64,000 nucleotides of DNA from Puia sp. (GTDB lineage Bacteria > Bacteroidota > Bacteroidia > Chitinophagales > Chitinophagaceae): contig JARLGZ010000080.1 of the NCBI GenBank assembly GCA_031292515.1, positions 62,001 through 126,000 of the forward strand, read 5' to 3'. The notes below the pieces were generated by a model, which was not told where the DNA came from, did not search any database, and saw only the letters and a program-made list of their open reading frames with translations. The position numbers and the translations under genes were made by a program. This document shows positions 55,393 through 63,122 of the stretch, piece by piece (position 1 is the first letter of the stretch; every line of letters starts with the position of its first letter).

Positions 55393-55497
55393 GGGAATAG
55401 CTATCGTCAGACAAGGAATAACGATCATGAGACAGGGAATAACTATCGTCAGACAGGGAATAGCCGTTATCAGGCAGAAAATAGTCGTAAAATGAAA
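55393..55497 (+). repeat. 21-bp tandem array at start of GHL10-like gene
   Basis: Five 21-base units at 55393, 55414, 55435, 55456 and 55477 (core GGGAATAACTATCGTCAGAC). The last diverged unit contains the ATG at 55492. The array is also open in frame upstream, which creates a false N-terminal extension. Confidence 0.9.
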
Positions 55498-56844
55498 AAT
55501 AACCCGATAAGGACAGGGCTGCTGCTCGTGTTTGTTCTGTCCTCCCTGCTGTCCTGCAAACGTGAGACGGCTGTTTCCCTTCCCCCCGGCGGGACGGCCA
55601 CCGATTCGGTGCCTTCGAATGTTTCGGGAATGCAAAAGCTTTTCGACAGCGCCAGGGTCATCGTATGGATAGAAGCGGCGGCCAATTTCGAGCGGATGGG
55701 AACCGCGGATAAAATGAGCGCTATTTTTCAGAAACTGGCCGATATGGGTGCAAAAGCCGTGGTGCTGGATGTCAAAGGCATTCCGGGTCTGGTAAACTAT
55801 AATTCGGCCATCGCCGGTCAGTTGAAGACCTGGAACGGCTATACCCAGGCGGGCGATTTTGATTATCTCCAGAATGCCATTACAGAGGCGAAGAAAAAGG
55901 GTCTTAAGGTCTTCGCCTCCATGAGCGTTTTTGCAGAAGGGATGAACTATTATGGAGCGCGTATAGGCAAAGTCTTTACCGATTCTTCTTTTGCCGGTAT
56001 GCAGAGCCAGGTGGTGACGGCCTCCGGGGATGTGAAAAATATCACGGATGTCTATACCTATGGCATGCTGAACCCGCTTCAACCCGCTGCACAGAACTAT
56101 GAGCTGTCGCTGATACGGGAGCTCGTATCGAACTATGCCATCGACGGATTTGTGCTCGATTATTGCCGCTACTATGATATCTGTGCCGACTTCTCCGGCT
56201 ATTCCCTGGATAAGTTCCGGGACTGGCTGGGCGTCTCTTCTGTTCAGATCACGGACATCGTATCCTCCTGGAAGACCTCTTCGGGTGAAGTCGTCCCCGA
56301 CGTCACGGGCGTCTATTATGACAAATGGCTGGAATTTCGCTCCTCGGGCATCTATGATTTTGTGAACGATGCCCGCAACGCGGTCAAGGCGATAAAACCC
56401 GGTCTGGCATTCTGCAGCTATTCCGGCGCCTGGTATGACTCCTATTATTATGTCGGTGTGAACTGGGCCAGCAAAAACTACGATCCGTCGGCGGACGGGT
56501 ACTCCTGGGCCTCCTCCACCTATAAGAATACGGGATATGCGGAGCTGCTGGATATGTTTATGACGGGAAACTATACCCCCACTTTGACGGGGCCCGGCTG
56601 GTGGACTGTGCAGGGCGAAATTTCCGGCGCGGAAAAAGTGCTGAGGGGCGCCAATATACACTACGGATCCATCGATATCGGGAATACGGCCTGGACTGAC
56701 CTGCAAAATATGAAGGACGCCATGAAAATGATCCTGGACCAGACCAGCGGCATCATGCTGTTCGACCTGGTTTATATCGACGATCCTTCTTACAATCAGT
56801 TCAAGGAGCCGCTGTACGACGAAATAAAATCAGTCATTCAATAA
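55492..56844 (+). CDS. Putative glycoside-hydrolase-like lipoprotein (GHL10/DUF4015 type)
   Basis: 450 residues from the ATG at 55492, which begins a lipoprotein signal (IRTGLLLVFVLSSLLSC, C22); the longer frame from 55318 merely reads the upstream repeat. The body looks like a TIM barrel: ARVIVWIEAAANF, GAKAVVLDVKG, KKGLKVFASMSVFAEG, YAIDGFVLDYCRYYD, KAIKPGLAFCSYSGAWY, SGIMLFDLVYIDD. The strand DGFVLDYCRY is the segment holding catalytic acids in GHL10-like proteins. Likely acts on the outer surface on the imported glycan, though activity is unproven. Confidence 0.78.
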   Translation: MKNNPIRTGLLLVFVLSSLLSCKRETAVSLPPGGTATDSVPSNVSGMQKLFDSARVIVWIEAAANFERMGTADKMSAIFQKLADMGAKAVVLDVKGIPGLVNYNSAIAGQLKTWNGYTQAGDFDYLQNAITEAKKKGLKVFASMSVFAEGMNYYGARIGKVFTDSSFAGMQSQVVTASGDVKNITDVYTYGMLNPLQPAAQNYELSLIRELVSNYAIDGFVLDYCRYYDICADFSGYSLDKFRDWLGVSSVQITDIVSSWKTSSGEVVPDVTGVYYDKWLEFRSSGIYDFVNDARNAVKAIKPGLAFCSYSGAWYDSYYYVGVNWASKNYDPSADGYSWASSTYKNTGYAELLDMFMTGNYTPTLTGPGWWTVQGEISGAEKVLRGANIHYGSIDIGNTAWTDLQNMKDAMKMILDQTSGIMLFDLVYIDDPSYNQFKEPLYDEIKSVIQ

Positions 56845-56887
56845 GCGGGTGCAGGATGAAGATCAGTCACCCATTCAATGGTTCGTT

Positions 56888-57586
56888 ATGAAGAAATGTC
56901 TCTTTCTGATCGCCGGTTTGGCATATTGCCTCGGCATCAACGCGCAAAACGCGCAAAACGCGCAAAACGCAAGAAACGCTCCGGATTCTATCTTCCGGAA
57001 TTACTTATACGACAGCAGGACCTCGTATTTCCGACAGCTGCCGGTTAAGAAAGGCGCTTTTATATTTTTTGGGGACAGTATCACCCATTGGGGGGACTGG
57101 AGCGAATTTACGGGATATGCTTTCGCCCTGAACAGGGGTATCGCCGGGGATAATACCTATGGTCTTGTCAACCGGGTAGATGAGGTGACCCGGCATTCGC
57201 CCCGTAAGGTATTTATCCTGGTCGGCACCAATGATATCAATATTCATATACCGCTTGCAAAATCCCTGGAGAACTACGACAAACTCGTCCTCGCGATCAG
57301 GCGGGAGTCGCCGTCCACCGAGATATATATCCAGAGCATTCTGCCGGTCAATAATGAATTGATCAACCGGGCTTATTACACCGGTACCAACGAGGCGATC
57401 CGGCAGATGAATCAATCTTTGGACAGTCTCGCCAGGAAGTTGCATGTTGTCTATGTGGATCTGTATACTCAATTTCTGGATCCCTCGGGTCAGATGGATG
57501 CGGCCTATACCTATGACGGACTTCATCTGACAGGCGCCGGCTATTTGCATTGGATCGGCATACTGAAAAACAGCAAATTCCTGTAA
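56888..57586 (+). CDS. SGNH/GDSL hydrolase
   Basis: 232 residues from the ATG at 56888, which opens a signal peptide (MKKCLFLIAGLAYCLGINAQ); the frame extends 39 bases upstream without need. The four SGNH blocks are visible: FFGDSITHWGD (S64), NRGIAGDNTYG, LVGTNDINIH and DGLHLTGAGYLHW. Such enzymes remove acetyl or other acyl groups from sugars, so it may be the carbohydrate esterase of this locus. Just after the signal peptide is a QNAQNAQNA tripeptide repeat. Confidence 0.92.
   Translation: MKKCLFLIAGLAYCLGINAQNAQNAQNARNAPDSIFRNYLYDSRTSYFRQLPVKKGAFIFFGDSITHWGDWSEFTGYAFALNRGIAGDNTYGLVNRVDEVTRHSPRKVFILVGTNDINIHIPLAKSLENYDKLVLAIRRESPSTEIYIQSILPVNNELINRAYYTGTNEAIRQMNQSLDSLARKLHVVYVDLYTQFLDPSGQMDAAYTYDGLHLTGAGYLHWIGILKNSKFL
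56942..56977 (+). repeat. In-frame 9-bp repeat in SGNH hydrolase gene
   Basis: GCGCAAAAC three times exactly (56942, 56951, 56960), then GCAAGAAAC. It encodes AQN repeats just after the signal peptide cleavage region. Confidence 0.9.
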
Positions 57587-57621
57587 CCCTGACGCTTGTC
57601 TCAAAATTAAAAAATACAAAC

Positions 57622-58833
57622 ATGGTATGTAAGAGCGCGGTATTTTTTATCGGACTATTCTTTTTGAACGGTCTTCGATTGCAAGCCCAGCAATTGGACA
57701 GAAAGACGCAGGAGCTTTTGACGGGCGCGAAACAGGGCGAAGTACTGTCGCTGCCGGCTATCATCCCGGGCAAAATCCCGGAAATAGCCTATCGAAAGGA
57801 GGTCTTGTCCGGTCCCCGCCTGATCATCTCCGACGACCCGGAATATATCCTGGAACCCGAATGCCTCGCGCTTCGGGAGATAGTGTCGCCGGGACCGGTA
57901 CGATTGTATCTTTACAACGTGAACGGAGTCGTCCGTCCTGCCAAAATGCCCCGCAAAATCACGGCTGTCCTGAAGAATACCGGTGAGGGAATCATGCATC
58001 TTCGCTTTTTAAAGTACTCCTCCCAGCCACCCAGTTCCAATTATTACCAGGTGGGCAAACAGGGGCTGGCCGACTATTTCACATCTGCGGGCAGCGACAG
58101 TATTTTGTCCATACCGCCCGGTGAGGCGGCGCCCATCGATCCCCGACTGGAGCGACAGACGGCCAGCTACGATGAACTGGTTCACGGCTTCTATGAGTTT
58201 ACCATCGACCAGCCCGGGGAGATCGCCATTCTTCAGACTTCTCCCGATACCGAAGGCCCTGTCGCCCTGGCACGCCTGCATTCGGTCGTTCCGCCCAGCC
58301 GTTCCAACGCGGGTCGCGGCCTTTTTGAAGTCTGTAATTATAAGATCACCCCAAAGAAACCGATCGACACCCGCGAGGGACCGGTTTCCCTGGTCGTTGC
58401 CGACGGCAAAAAGGATCCGTGGATTACAGGCAGGGAGGGGAGTACCGGTCAGGCTGTCGCGCTGTCGGGCAATTACGGCGTGGTATATACGATGGAACTG
58501 GAATGGAAGAGCACGGATGGCAGGAGCCTGGCATTGGTGACCTGGAATCCCTGGAGCAATAACAGCCATTGGTGCGGCGGAATGGCCAACACCATGATAG
58601 TGGGCGATGGCATACACAAGGAGGAGATCGAGCTGTTGCCCTCCGACAGGCTGATTACCGGCGGAGCGCCCGAAGCGATCCTCGTCAAGGTATTTCATCC
58701 GTCGGCAGACAAACGGACACAAATCATCAAATTGACATTTTCTCCGCCCGGAGCGTCCTGCCTGCCGATCCCATTGGTGTTCATCCCTGTCGATACAAAG
58801 ACGACCGATCATCCCAAAGGGACGATTCATTAG
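57622..58833 (+). CDS. Conserved secreted protein of unknown function in sugar locus
   Basis: 403 residues from the ATG at 57622, which gives a signal peptide (KSAVFFIGLFFLNGLRLQA). It is largely beta-rich, with blocks VRLYLYNVNGVVRPAKMPRKITAVLKN (partial), VGKQGLADYF, PPGEAAPIDPRLE, HGFYEFTIDQPGEIAIL, NYGVVYTMELEWKSTDGR and PPGASCLPIPLVFIP. Similar proteins are, from memory, found in Gram-positive soil bacteria as copper-amine-oxidase-N-like or stalk proteins, but no enzyme motif is seen. It lies between the SGNH and DUF4434 genes in the same operon. Confidence 0.7.
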   Translation: MVCKSAVFFIGLFFLNGLRLQAQQLDRKTQELLTGAKQGEVLSLPAIIPGKIPEIAYRKEVLSGPRLIISDDPEYILEPECLALREIVSPGPVRLYLYNVNGVVRPAKMPRKITAVLKNTGEGIMHLRFLKYSSQPPSSNYYQVGKQGLADYFTSAGSDSILSIPPGEAAPIDPRLERQTASYDELVHGFYEFTIDQPGEIAILQTSPDTEGPVALARLHSVVPPSRSNAGRGLFEVCNYKITPKKPIDTREGPVSLVVADGKKDPWITGREGSTGQAVALSGNYGVVYTMELEWKSTDGRSLALVTWNPWSNNSHWCGGMANTMIVGDGIHKEEIELLPSDRLITGGAPEAILVKVFHPSADKRTQIIKLTFSPPGASCLPIPLVFIPVDTKTTDHPKGTIH

Positions 58834-58931
58834 CCAGACAAACAGGGGGGCAAACAGGAATCCGGCAAAAAGACAATCATCAACATGGCAAGCGAGCACG
58901 TATCATAATCAAACATAACAAAAAAATAAAA

Positions 58932-60044
58932 ATGAGCCACAAAACCCGTCGTGATTTTATTCGAAAGGCATCTGCTGCGGGCAGCGCCGTATTGGGTCTT
59001 ACGTTGTCGAATGCCGGGGCCGCACATGCCGCCGCGACGGCTGGCGCCGAAAGGAGTATCCCCGTTGAGGGTGCTGCTGTCAAGCCTTTGATCGTGACAG
59101 CGGGGAATGCGTTGCCCATCACCGGCACCTTCCTGGATGAGATCTCCCATGACATCCCTCATCAGAATTGGGGAGAAGCCGAATGGGATAGGGACTTTCG
59201 GCACATGAAGGCGATCGGCATCGACACGGTCATCATGATCAGGAGCGGGTACCGGAAATTCATCACTTACCCATCCGAATACCTGCTGGGTAAAGGCTGC
59301 TATAGGCCCTCCGTCGATTTGCTGGACCTGTTCCTGAGGCTGGCAGATAAGCACGGCATGAAATTCTATTTCGGCTTGTACGATTCGGGACGTTATTGGG
59401 ATACCGGTGACCTGAGCTGGGAGATAGAAGAGAATAAATATGTGATCGACGAGGTCTGGAAAAACTATGGGCAAAAATATAAAAGCTTCGGCGGTTGGTA
59501 TATCAGCGGCGAGATCAGCCGTAAGACGAAAGGAGCGATCGATGCCTTCCATTCGATGGGCAAACAGTGCAAGGAAGTTTCGGGAGGACTCCCGACCTTT
59601 ATTTCTCCCTGGATCGATGGGAAAAAAGCCGTAGATGCCGCTTCCGGTGACCTGACCAAAAGGAATTCGGTATCGGTTCAGGAGCACGAAAAAGAGTGGA
59701 ACGAAATTTTCGATGGCATTCATGACGTCGTGGATGCCTGCGCCTTCCAGGACGGCCATATCGACTATGACGAACTGGATGCCTTCTTCACCGTAAACAA
59801 AAGACTGGCGGACAAATATGGCATGAAGTGCTGGACCAATGCGGAAAGCTTCGACCGGGACATGCCCATCCGTTTTTTTCCCATCAAGTTCGACAAGCTC
59901 CGGATGAAGCTGGAAGCGGCGAAAAGGGCCGGTTATGACAAGGCCATCACCTTCGAATTCTCCCATTTCATGAGCCCGCAATCGGCTTACCTTCAGGCAG
60001 GACACCTTTATGACAGGTATAAAGAATATTTTAATCTGAAATAA
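58932..60044 (+). CDS. Tat-exported DUF4434-type TIM-barrel protein
   Basis: 370 residues from the ATG at 58932. A twin-arginine signal (KTRRDFIRKASAAGSAVLGLTL, R6-R7) precedes a DUF4434-like (PF14488) barrel. Blocks are GTFLDEISHDIPHQNWGEAEWDRDFRHMKAIGID (partial), TVIMIRSGYRKF, GMKFYFGLYDSGRYW, GGWYISGEIS, ACAFQDGHIDYDEL and KAITFEFSHFMSP. Such domains resemble glycoside hydrolases, and several acidic residues line the strand ends, but no activity has been shown to my knowledge. Export folded through Tat suggests a cofactor or a periplasmic role. It precedes the porter by one base. Confidence 0.85.
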   Translation: MSHKTRRDFIRKASAAGSAVLGLTLSNAGAAHAAATAGAERSIPVEGAAVKPLIVTAGNALPITGTFLDEISHDIPHQNWGEAEWDRDFRHMKAIGIDTVIMIRSGYRKFITYPSEYLLGKGCYRPSVDLLDLFLRLADKHGMKFYFGLYDSGRYWDTGDLSWEIEENKYVIDEVWKNYGQKYKSFGGWYISGEISRKTKGAIDAFHSMGKQCKEVSGGLPTFISPWIDGKKAVDAASGDLTKRNSVSVQEHEKEWNEIFDGIHDVVDACAFQDGHIDYDELDAFFTVNKRLADKYGMKCWTNAESFDRDMPIRFFPIKFDKLRMKLEAAKRAGYDKAITFEFSHFMSPQSAYLQAGHLYDRYKEYFNLK

Positions 60045-60045
60045 T

Positions 60046-61449
60046 ATGCAAACACGAACCGGCGAGAATCTTGGATACGTGATCTTTCTGTCTGTGGTGG
60101 CTGCCCTGGGCGGTTTCCTGTTTGGTTATGATACGGCCGTCATATCCGGCACGATCGACACGGTGTCCGCTCAATATCATCTCGACCCCATGCAGCAGGG
60201 ATGGTATGTCGGCTGCGCCCTCGTAGGGTCCATTGCAGGTGTGCTGGTCGCCGGCGTATTCAGCGACCGGTTCGGAAGAAAAAAGACGATGATCGTCTCG
60301 GCCATCTTATTCTCGGTGTCCGGTATCGGCTGTGCGCTCGCGGGTAATATCGGTGAGCTGATCTTCTACCGGATAACGGGAGGGGTAGGCATCGGGATGG
60401 TATCCATCATTTCTCCGCTGTATATTTCGGAAATGGCCATCACGAAGTATAGGGGCCGCCTGGTATCCCTATACCAGCTGGCGATCACGATTGGATTTTT
60501 GGGAGCCTACCTGGTAAATTTTGAACTGCTGAAGATAGCCGGTAGTGGGGCTTTTCCGGCCGGCGGCCCATTGTCAAAGATATTCAGCACAGAAGTCTGG
60601 CGAGGGATGCTGGGCATGGAATCCCTGCCGGCCCTTCTCTTCTTCCTCGTTATATTTTTTATTCCGGAAAGCCCGCGATGGCTGCTATCGCGGCGCCAGC
60701 CATCCAGGGCCCTGGCTACGATGAACCGTATCTATAAAGATCCGGGCGAAGCCGCCAGACAGGCTGCCGAAGTCGAAGAGCAATTGATAGAGGATCAACG
60801 ATCGGATTGGCGGCTATTGCTCAGACCCGGCTTCTTCAAAGCGCTGCTGATCGGTGTGGCGATCGCCATCCTGGGACAATTCATGGGGGTCAATGCCGTG
60901 CTGTATTATGGGCCGACTATTTTCAGGAACAGCGGGTTGTCCAACGGGGATTCCCTTCTTTACCAGGTGCTGGTCGGGCTCGTCAATGCGCTAACCACCG
61001 TTCTGGCCCTCGTCATTATCGACAAAGTAGGGCGTAAGAAACTCGTATACTATGGCGTGTCGGGTATGATAATTTCCCTCTTGCTGATCGGGCTCTATTT
61101 TATAAAAGGGGCGGTATGGAATATCCCTCCGCAGGCCCTGCTCGTCTTCTTCCTGTTGTACATATTTTGCTGCGCGGTGTCCGTCTGTGCGGTCATATGG
61201 GTGTTGCTCTCCGAAATGTACCCGACTTCGGTCAGGGGAATAGCAATGTCCATAGCAGGCTTTTCCCTGTGGGTAGGCACCTATCTGATCGGGCAGCTTA
61301 CACCGTGGATGTTGTCCGCCTTATCGCCTGCCGGCACATTTTTTCTCTTTGCCTTGATGTGTCTTCCCTATTTATGGATTATCTGGAAGCTGGTCCCCGA
61401 GACGACAGGCAAATCCCTTGAGGAGATCGAACGCATGTGGGAGAAATAG
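60046..61449 (+). CDS. MFS sugar porter
   Basis: 467 residues, 12 membrane segments. All sugar-porter signatures are present: GGFLFGYDTAVISG, GVFSDRFGRKK, RLVSLYQLAITIGFLGAY, PESPRWLLSRR, GVNAVLYYGPTIF, DKVGRKK and PETTGKSLEEIERMW. It should carry a monosaccharide from the periplasm, completing import begun by SusC/SusD. The ATG follows the stop of the DUF4434 gene by one base. It is the last gene of the operon. Confidence 0.95.
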   Translation: MQTRTGENLGYVIFLSVVAALGGFLFGYDTAVISGTIDTVSAQYHLDPMQQGWYVGCALVGSIAGVLVAGVFSDRFGRKKTMIVSAILFSVSGIGCALAGNIGELIFYRITGGVGIGMVSIISPLYISEMAITKYRGRLVSLYQLAITIGFLGAYLVNFELLKIAGSGAFPAGGPLSKIFSTEVWRGMLGMESLPALLFFLVIFFIPESPRWLLSRRQPSRALATMNRIYKDPGEAARQAAEVEEQLIEDQRSDWRLLLRPGFFKALLIGVAIAILGQFMGVNAVLYYGPTIFRNSGLSNGDSLLYQVLVGLVNALTTVLALVIIDKVGRKKLVYYGVSGMIISLLLIGLYFIKGAVWNIPPQALLVFFLLYIFCCAVSVCAVIWVLLSEMYPTSVRGIAMSIAGFSLWVGTYLIGQLTPWMLSALSPAGTFFLFALMCLPYLWIIWKLVPETTGKSLEEIERMWEK

Positions 61450-61495
61450 AAGGATAAAAAGAAATAGGGTGGGGCGGCTCTCCACGATAGATCTC

Positions 61496-62620
61496 TTAAT
61501 GAAGGATCGATTCCGCAACCGGGAGCACCCTTTGGCCGGCAGGCTGGTAGGACATACCCAAAAAGGCCGCCATCGTTGCCGCCAGTTGTCCCTGCCAGAG
61601 CTGCATCCGGGTGCCGACTTCTCCTTTCGGAGAGCTGTCCGGTCCGATCACGGCGATCCAGATCTCTCCCGACTCGGGAATATCGACCCCGTGGTCCGTC
61701 CAGTCTTTTTTTATACGACTTCCCCGGCCATGATCGCAGGTCAGGATCATCGTCGTCTGGTCCTTATATTCCGGCATCGACTGCAACAGGTTCCACAAGT
61801 CGGCGATCATGCCGTCTTCCGCATGTGTCACGCCGATATATTGGTCATAAGATCCGTCGTGGGCGAATGCATCCGTTTCCCCGAGAGCGATATACAGCAC
61901 CTTCGGGTGGTAGGCTTTCAGGTATTCCCTGCCCGCAAAATAAGTGAGCAGGTCGGGACGCTCGCCGGTCGGTTTGGCCGATAGCGATTGCATTTCGTTC
62001 AGGAGTCTGAAGGAAGGATCCGGGTAGGGCAGGCTGTCCTGGTCCGAATTGACGATCAGCCCGTTTCGCCATTTGTTCAGGAGGTAGGGGAAGAGATCGG
62101 AGGTGGTGAAGGCGGCTACTTTACCCGCATATCCCGGCTGCCGGTTGATGAACTCGAATACATTGGCATTTTTGTTCGCTACCAGCCTGTTCGAATTCAC
62201 CGCGCTGTCCGGGTTGCCCGTCAGGGTCTCGCTGAACCCGGGATACGTGAAATGGTAGGGGTTGGCGACATTCACGAAATTTCCGAGATCCCGGTTGCCA
62301 TACAGTTGTCCCTTCACCGCGACAGTAGACCAGAAAAAAGGAAGCAGCTTCTTTCTCCGTTCTCCGGCGTCGGCGGACCAGAAATGTTTTTGCATGTCCT
62401 TTCTCTCTTTTGTATACAGGGGATCATTCATCAGCGAAGAATCCACTCCTCCGAAGATCTCCTGCCACCGCATGCCGTCGAGGGCCACCATGACCAGTTT
62501 TTTGGTTTTCCTGCCGGTCTCCGCGGAGGACACAGCCTTTATGGTTTGCGCCTGTACGGTGTTTCCGAATTTTTGAAACAAGACAAAAAACACCAGGGAA
62601 ATCATCGCAGATCTTCTCAT
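61496..62620 (-). CDS. Secreted alkaline-phosphatase-superfamily phosphodiesterase
   Basis: 374 residues from the ATG at 62620 (RRSAMISLVFFVLFQKFGNTVQA signal peptide); the longer frame adds 12 residues. Metal-binding and nucleophile regions of type I phosphodiesterases are seen: LVMVALDGMRWQEIFGG near the start, HFTYPGFSETLTG with the likely nucleophile (S/T), LGETDAFAHDGSYDQYI and MILTCDHGRG. Substrate unknown; could be a nucleotide, phospholipid or sugar phosphate. It is convergent with the porter gene and preceded by a 300-base hairpin-rich leader. Confidence 0.87.
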   Translation of the reverse strand: MRRSAMISLVFFVLFQKFGNTVQAQTIKAVSSAETGRKTKKLVMVALDGMRWQEIFGGVDSSLMNDPLYTKERKDMQKHFWSADAGERRKKLLPFFWSTVAVKGQLYGNRDLGNFVNVANPYHFTYPGFSETLTGNPDSAVNSNRLVANKNANVFEFINRQPGYAGKVAAFTTSDLFPYLLNKWRNGLIVNSDQDSLPYPDPSFRLLNEMQSLSAKPTGERPDLLTYFAGREYLKAYHPKVLYIALGETDAFAHDGSYDQYIGVTHAEDGMIADLWNLLQSMPEYKDQTTMILTCDHGRGSRIKKDWTDHGVDIPESGEIWIAVIGPDSSPKGEVGTRMQLWQGQLAATMAAFLGMSYQPAGQRVLPVAESILH

Positions 62621-62664
62621 AGTAAACGATATTTTAAAAATGATGGGTGCGGCCATAGGCAGAT

Positions 62665-62900
62665 CGCTTGAACGGGCTTCGCGCCCCTGGCCGGCCGGGG
62701 TTACCCGGCTGCCCTCCTAGAGAGAGAGCCGCCCGGGTAGCATACTCACCCTTGCAGGTTAGATCTATATTACCTTTCTCCCAATCGGTTGCCAGTCGTT
62801 TTGCCACATGATAGGAAGGACCTGCCCGACCTGGGCGGGAAATCCTCTTGTCGCAGGCAGGAGCCCCCTTACCGCCACGTACAAGAATTCTCTTGTCGGT
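62665..62900 (-). other. Hairpin-dense noncoding region upstream of phosphodiesterase
   Basis: At least seven inverted repeats lie in about 240 bases. Examples are GGGC/GCCC with a 5-base loop (62674-62686), CCGGG/CCCGG around 62694-62708, CGGCT/AGCCG near 62706-62731, GCCC/GGGC near 62824-62836, ACAAGA/TCTTGT near 62881-62896, and TCGG/CCGA just after. A reading frame of 98 codons crosses it on the minus strand, but its product is unlike a protein domain. It may be a structured RNA or a relic of an intron or mobile element. Confidence 0.4.
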
Positions 62901-63122
62901 AGCCGACACGCTGTTGAAAAGATTTTGCAAACGCCTTATTGCGCAGCCCTACATTTGATCCCTTTTATCCAATCCTGCAACCTCATCTACACGAAGAAAA
63001 AATGATACTTTATGGGAAGAGGTCGAGGATTAGCAAGGCATACGCGGATGAGTCGATAGAAGGGTGCCGGCGATGACGGTTAGATAAGACGCATATTCTT
63101 TTTTTATTTCAAATTTTATCCG

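Noticed and set aside
55336-56706. A 456-codon minus-strand reading frame
   Set aside because: It is antisense to the GHL10-like lipoprotein gene and has no recognisable domain; the sense frame has a clear lipoprotein signal and barrel strands.
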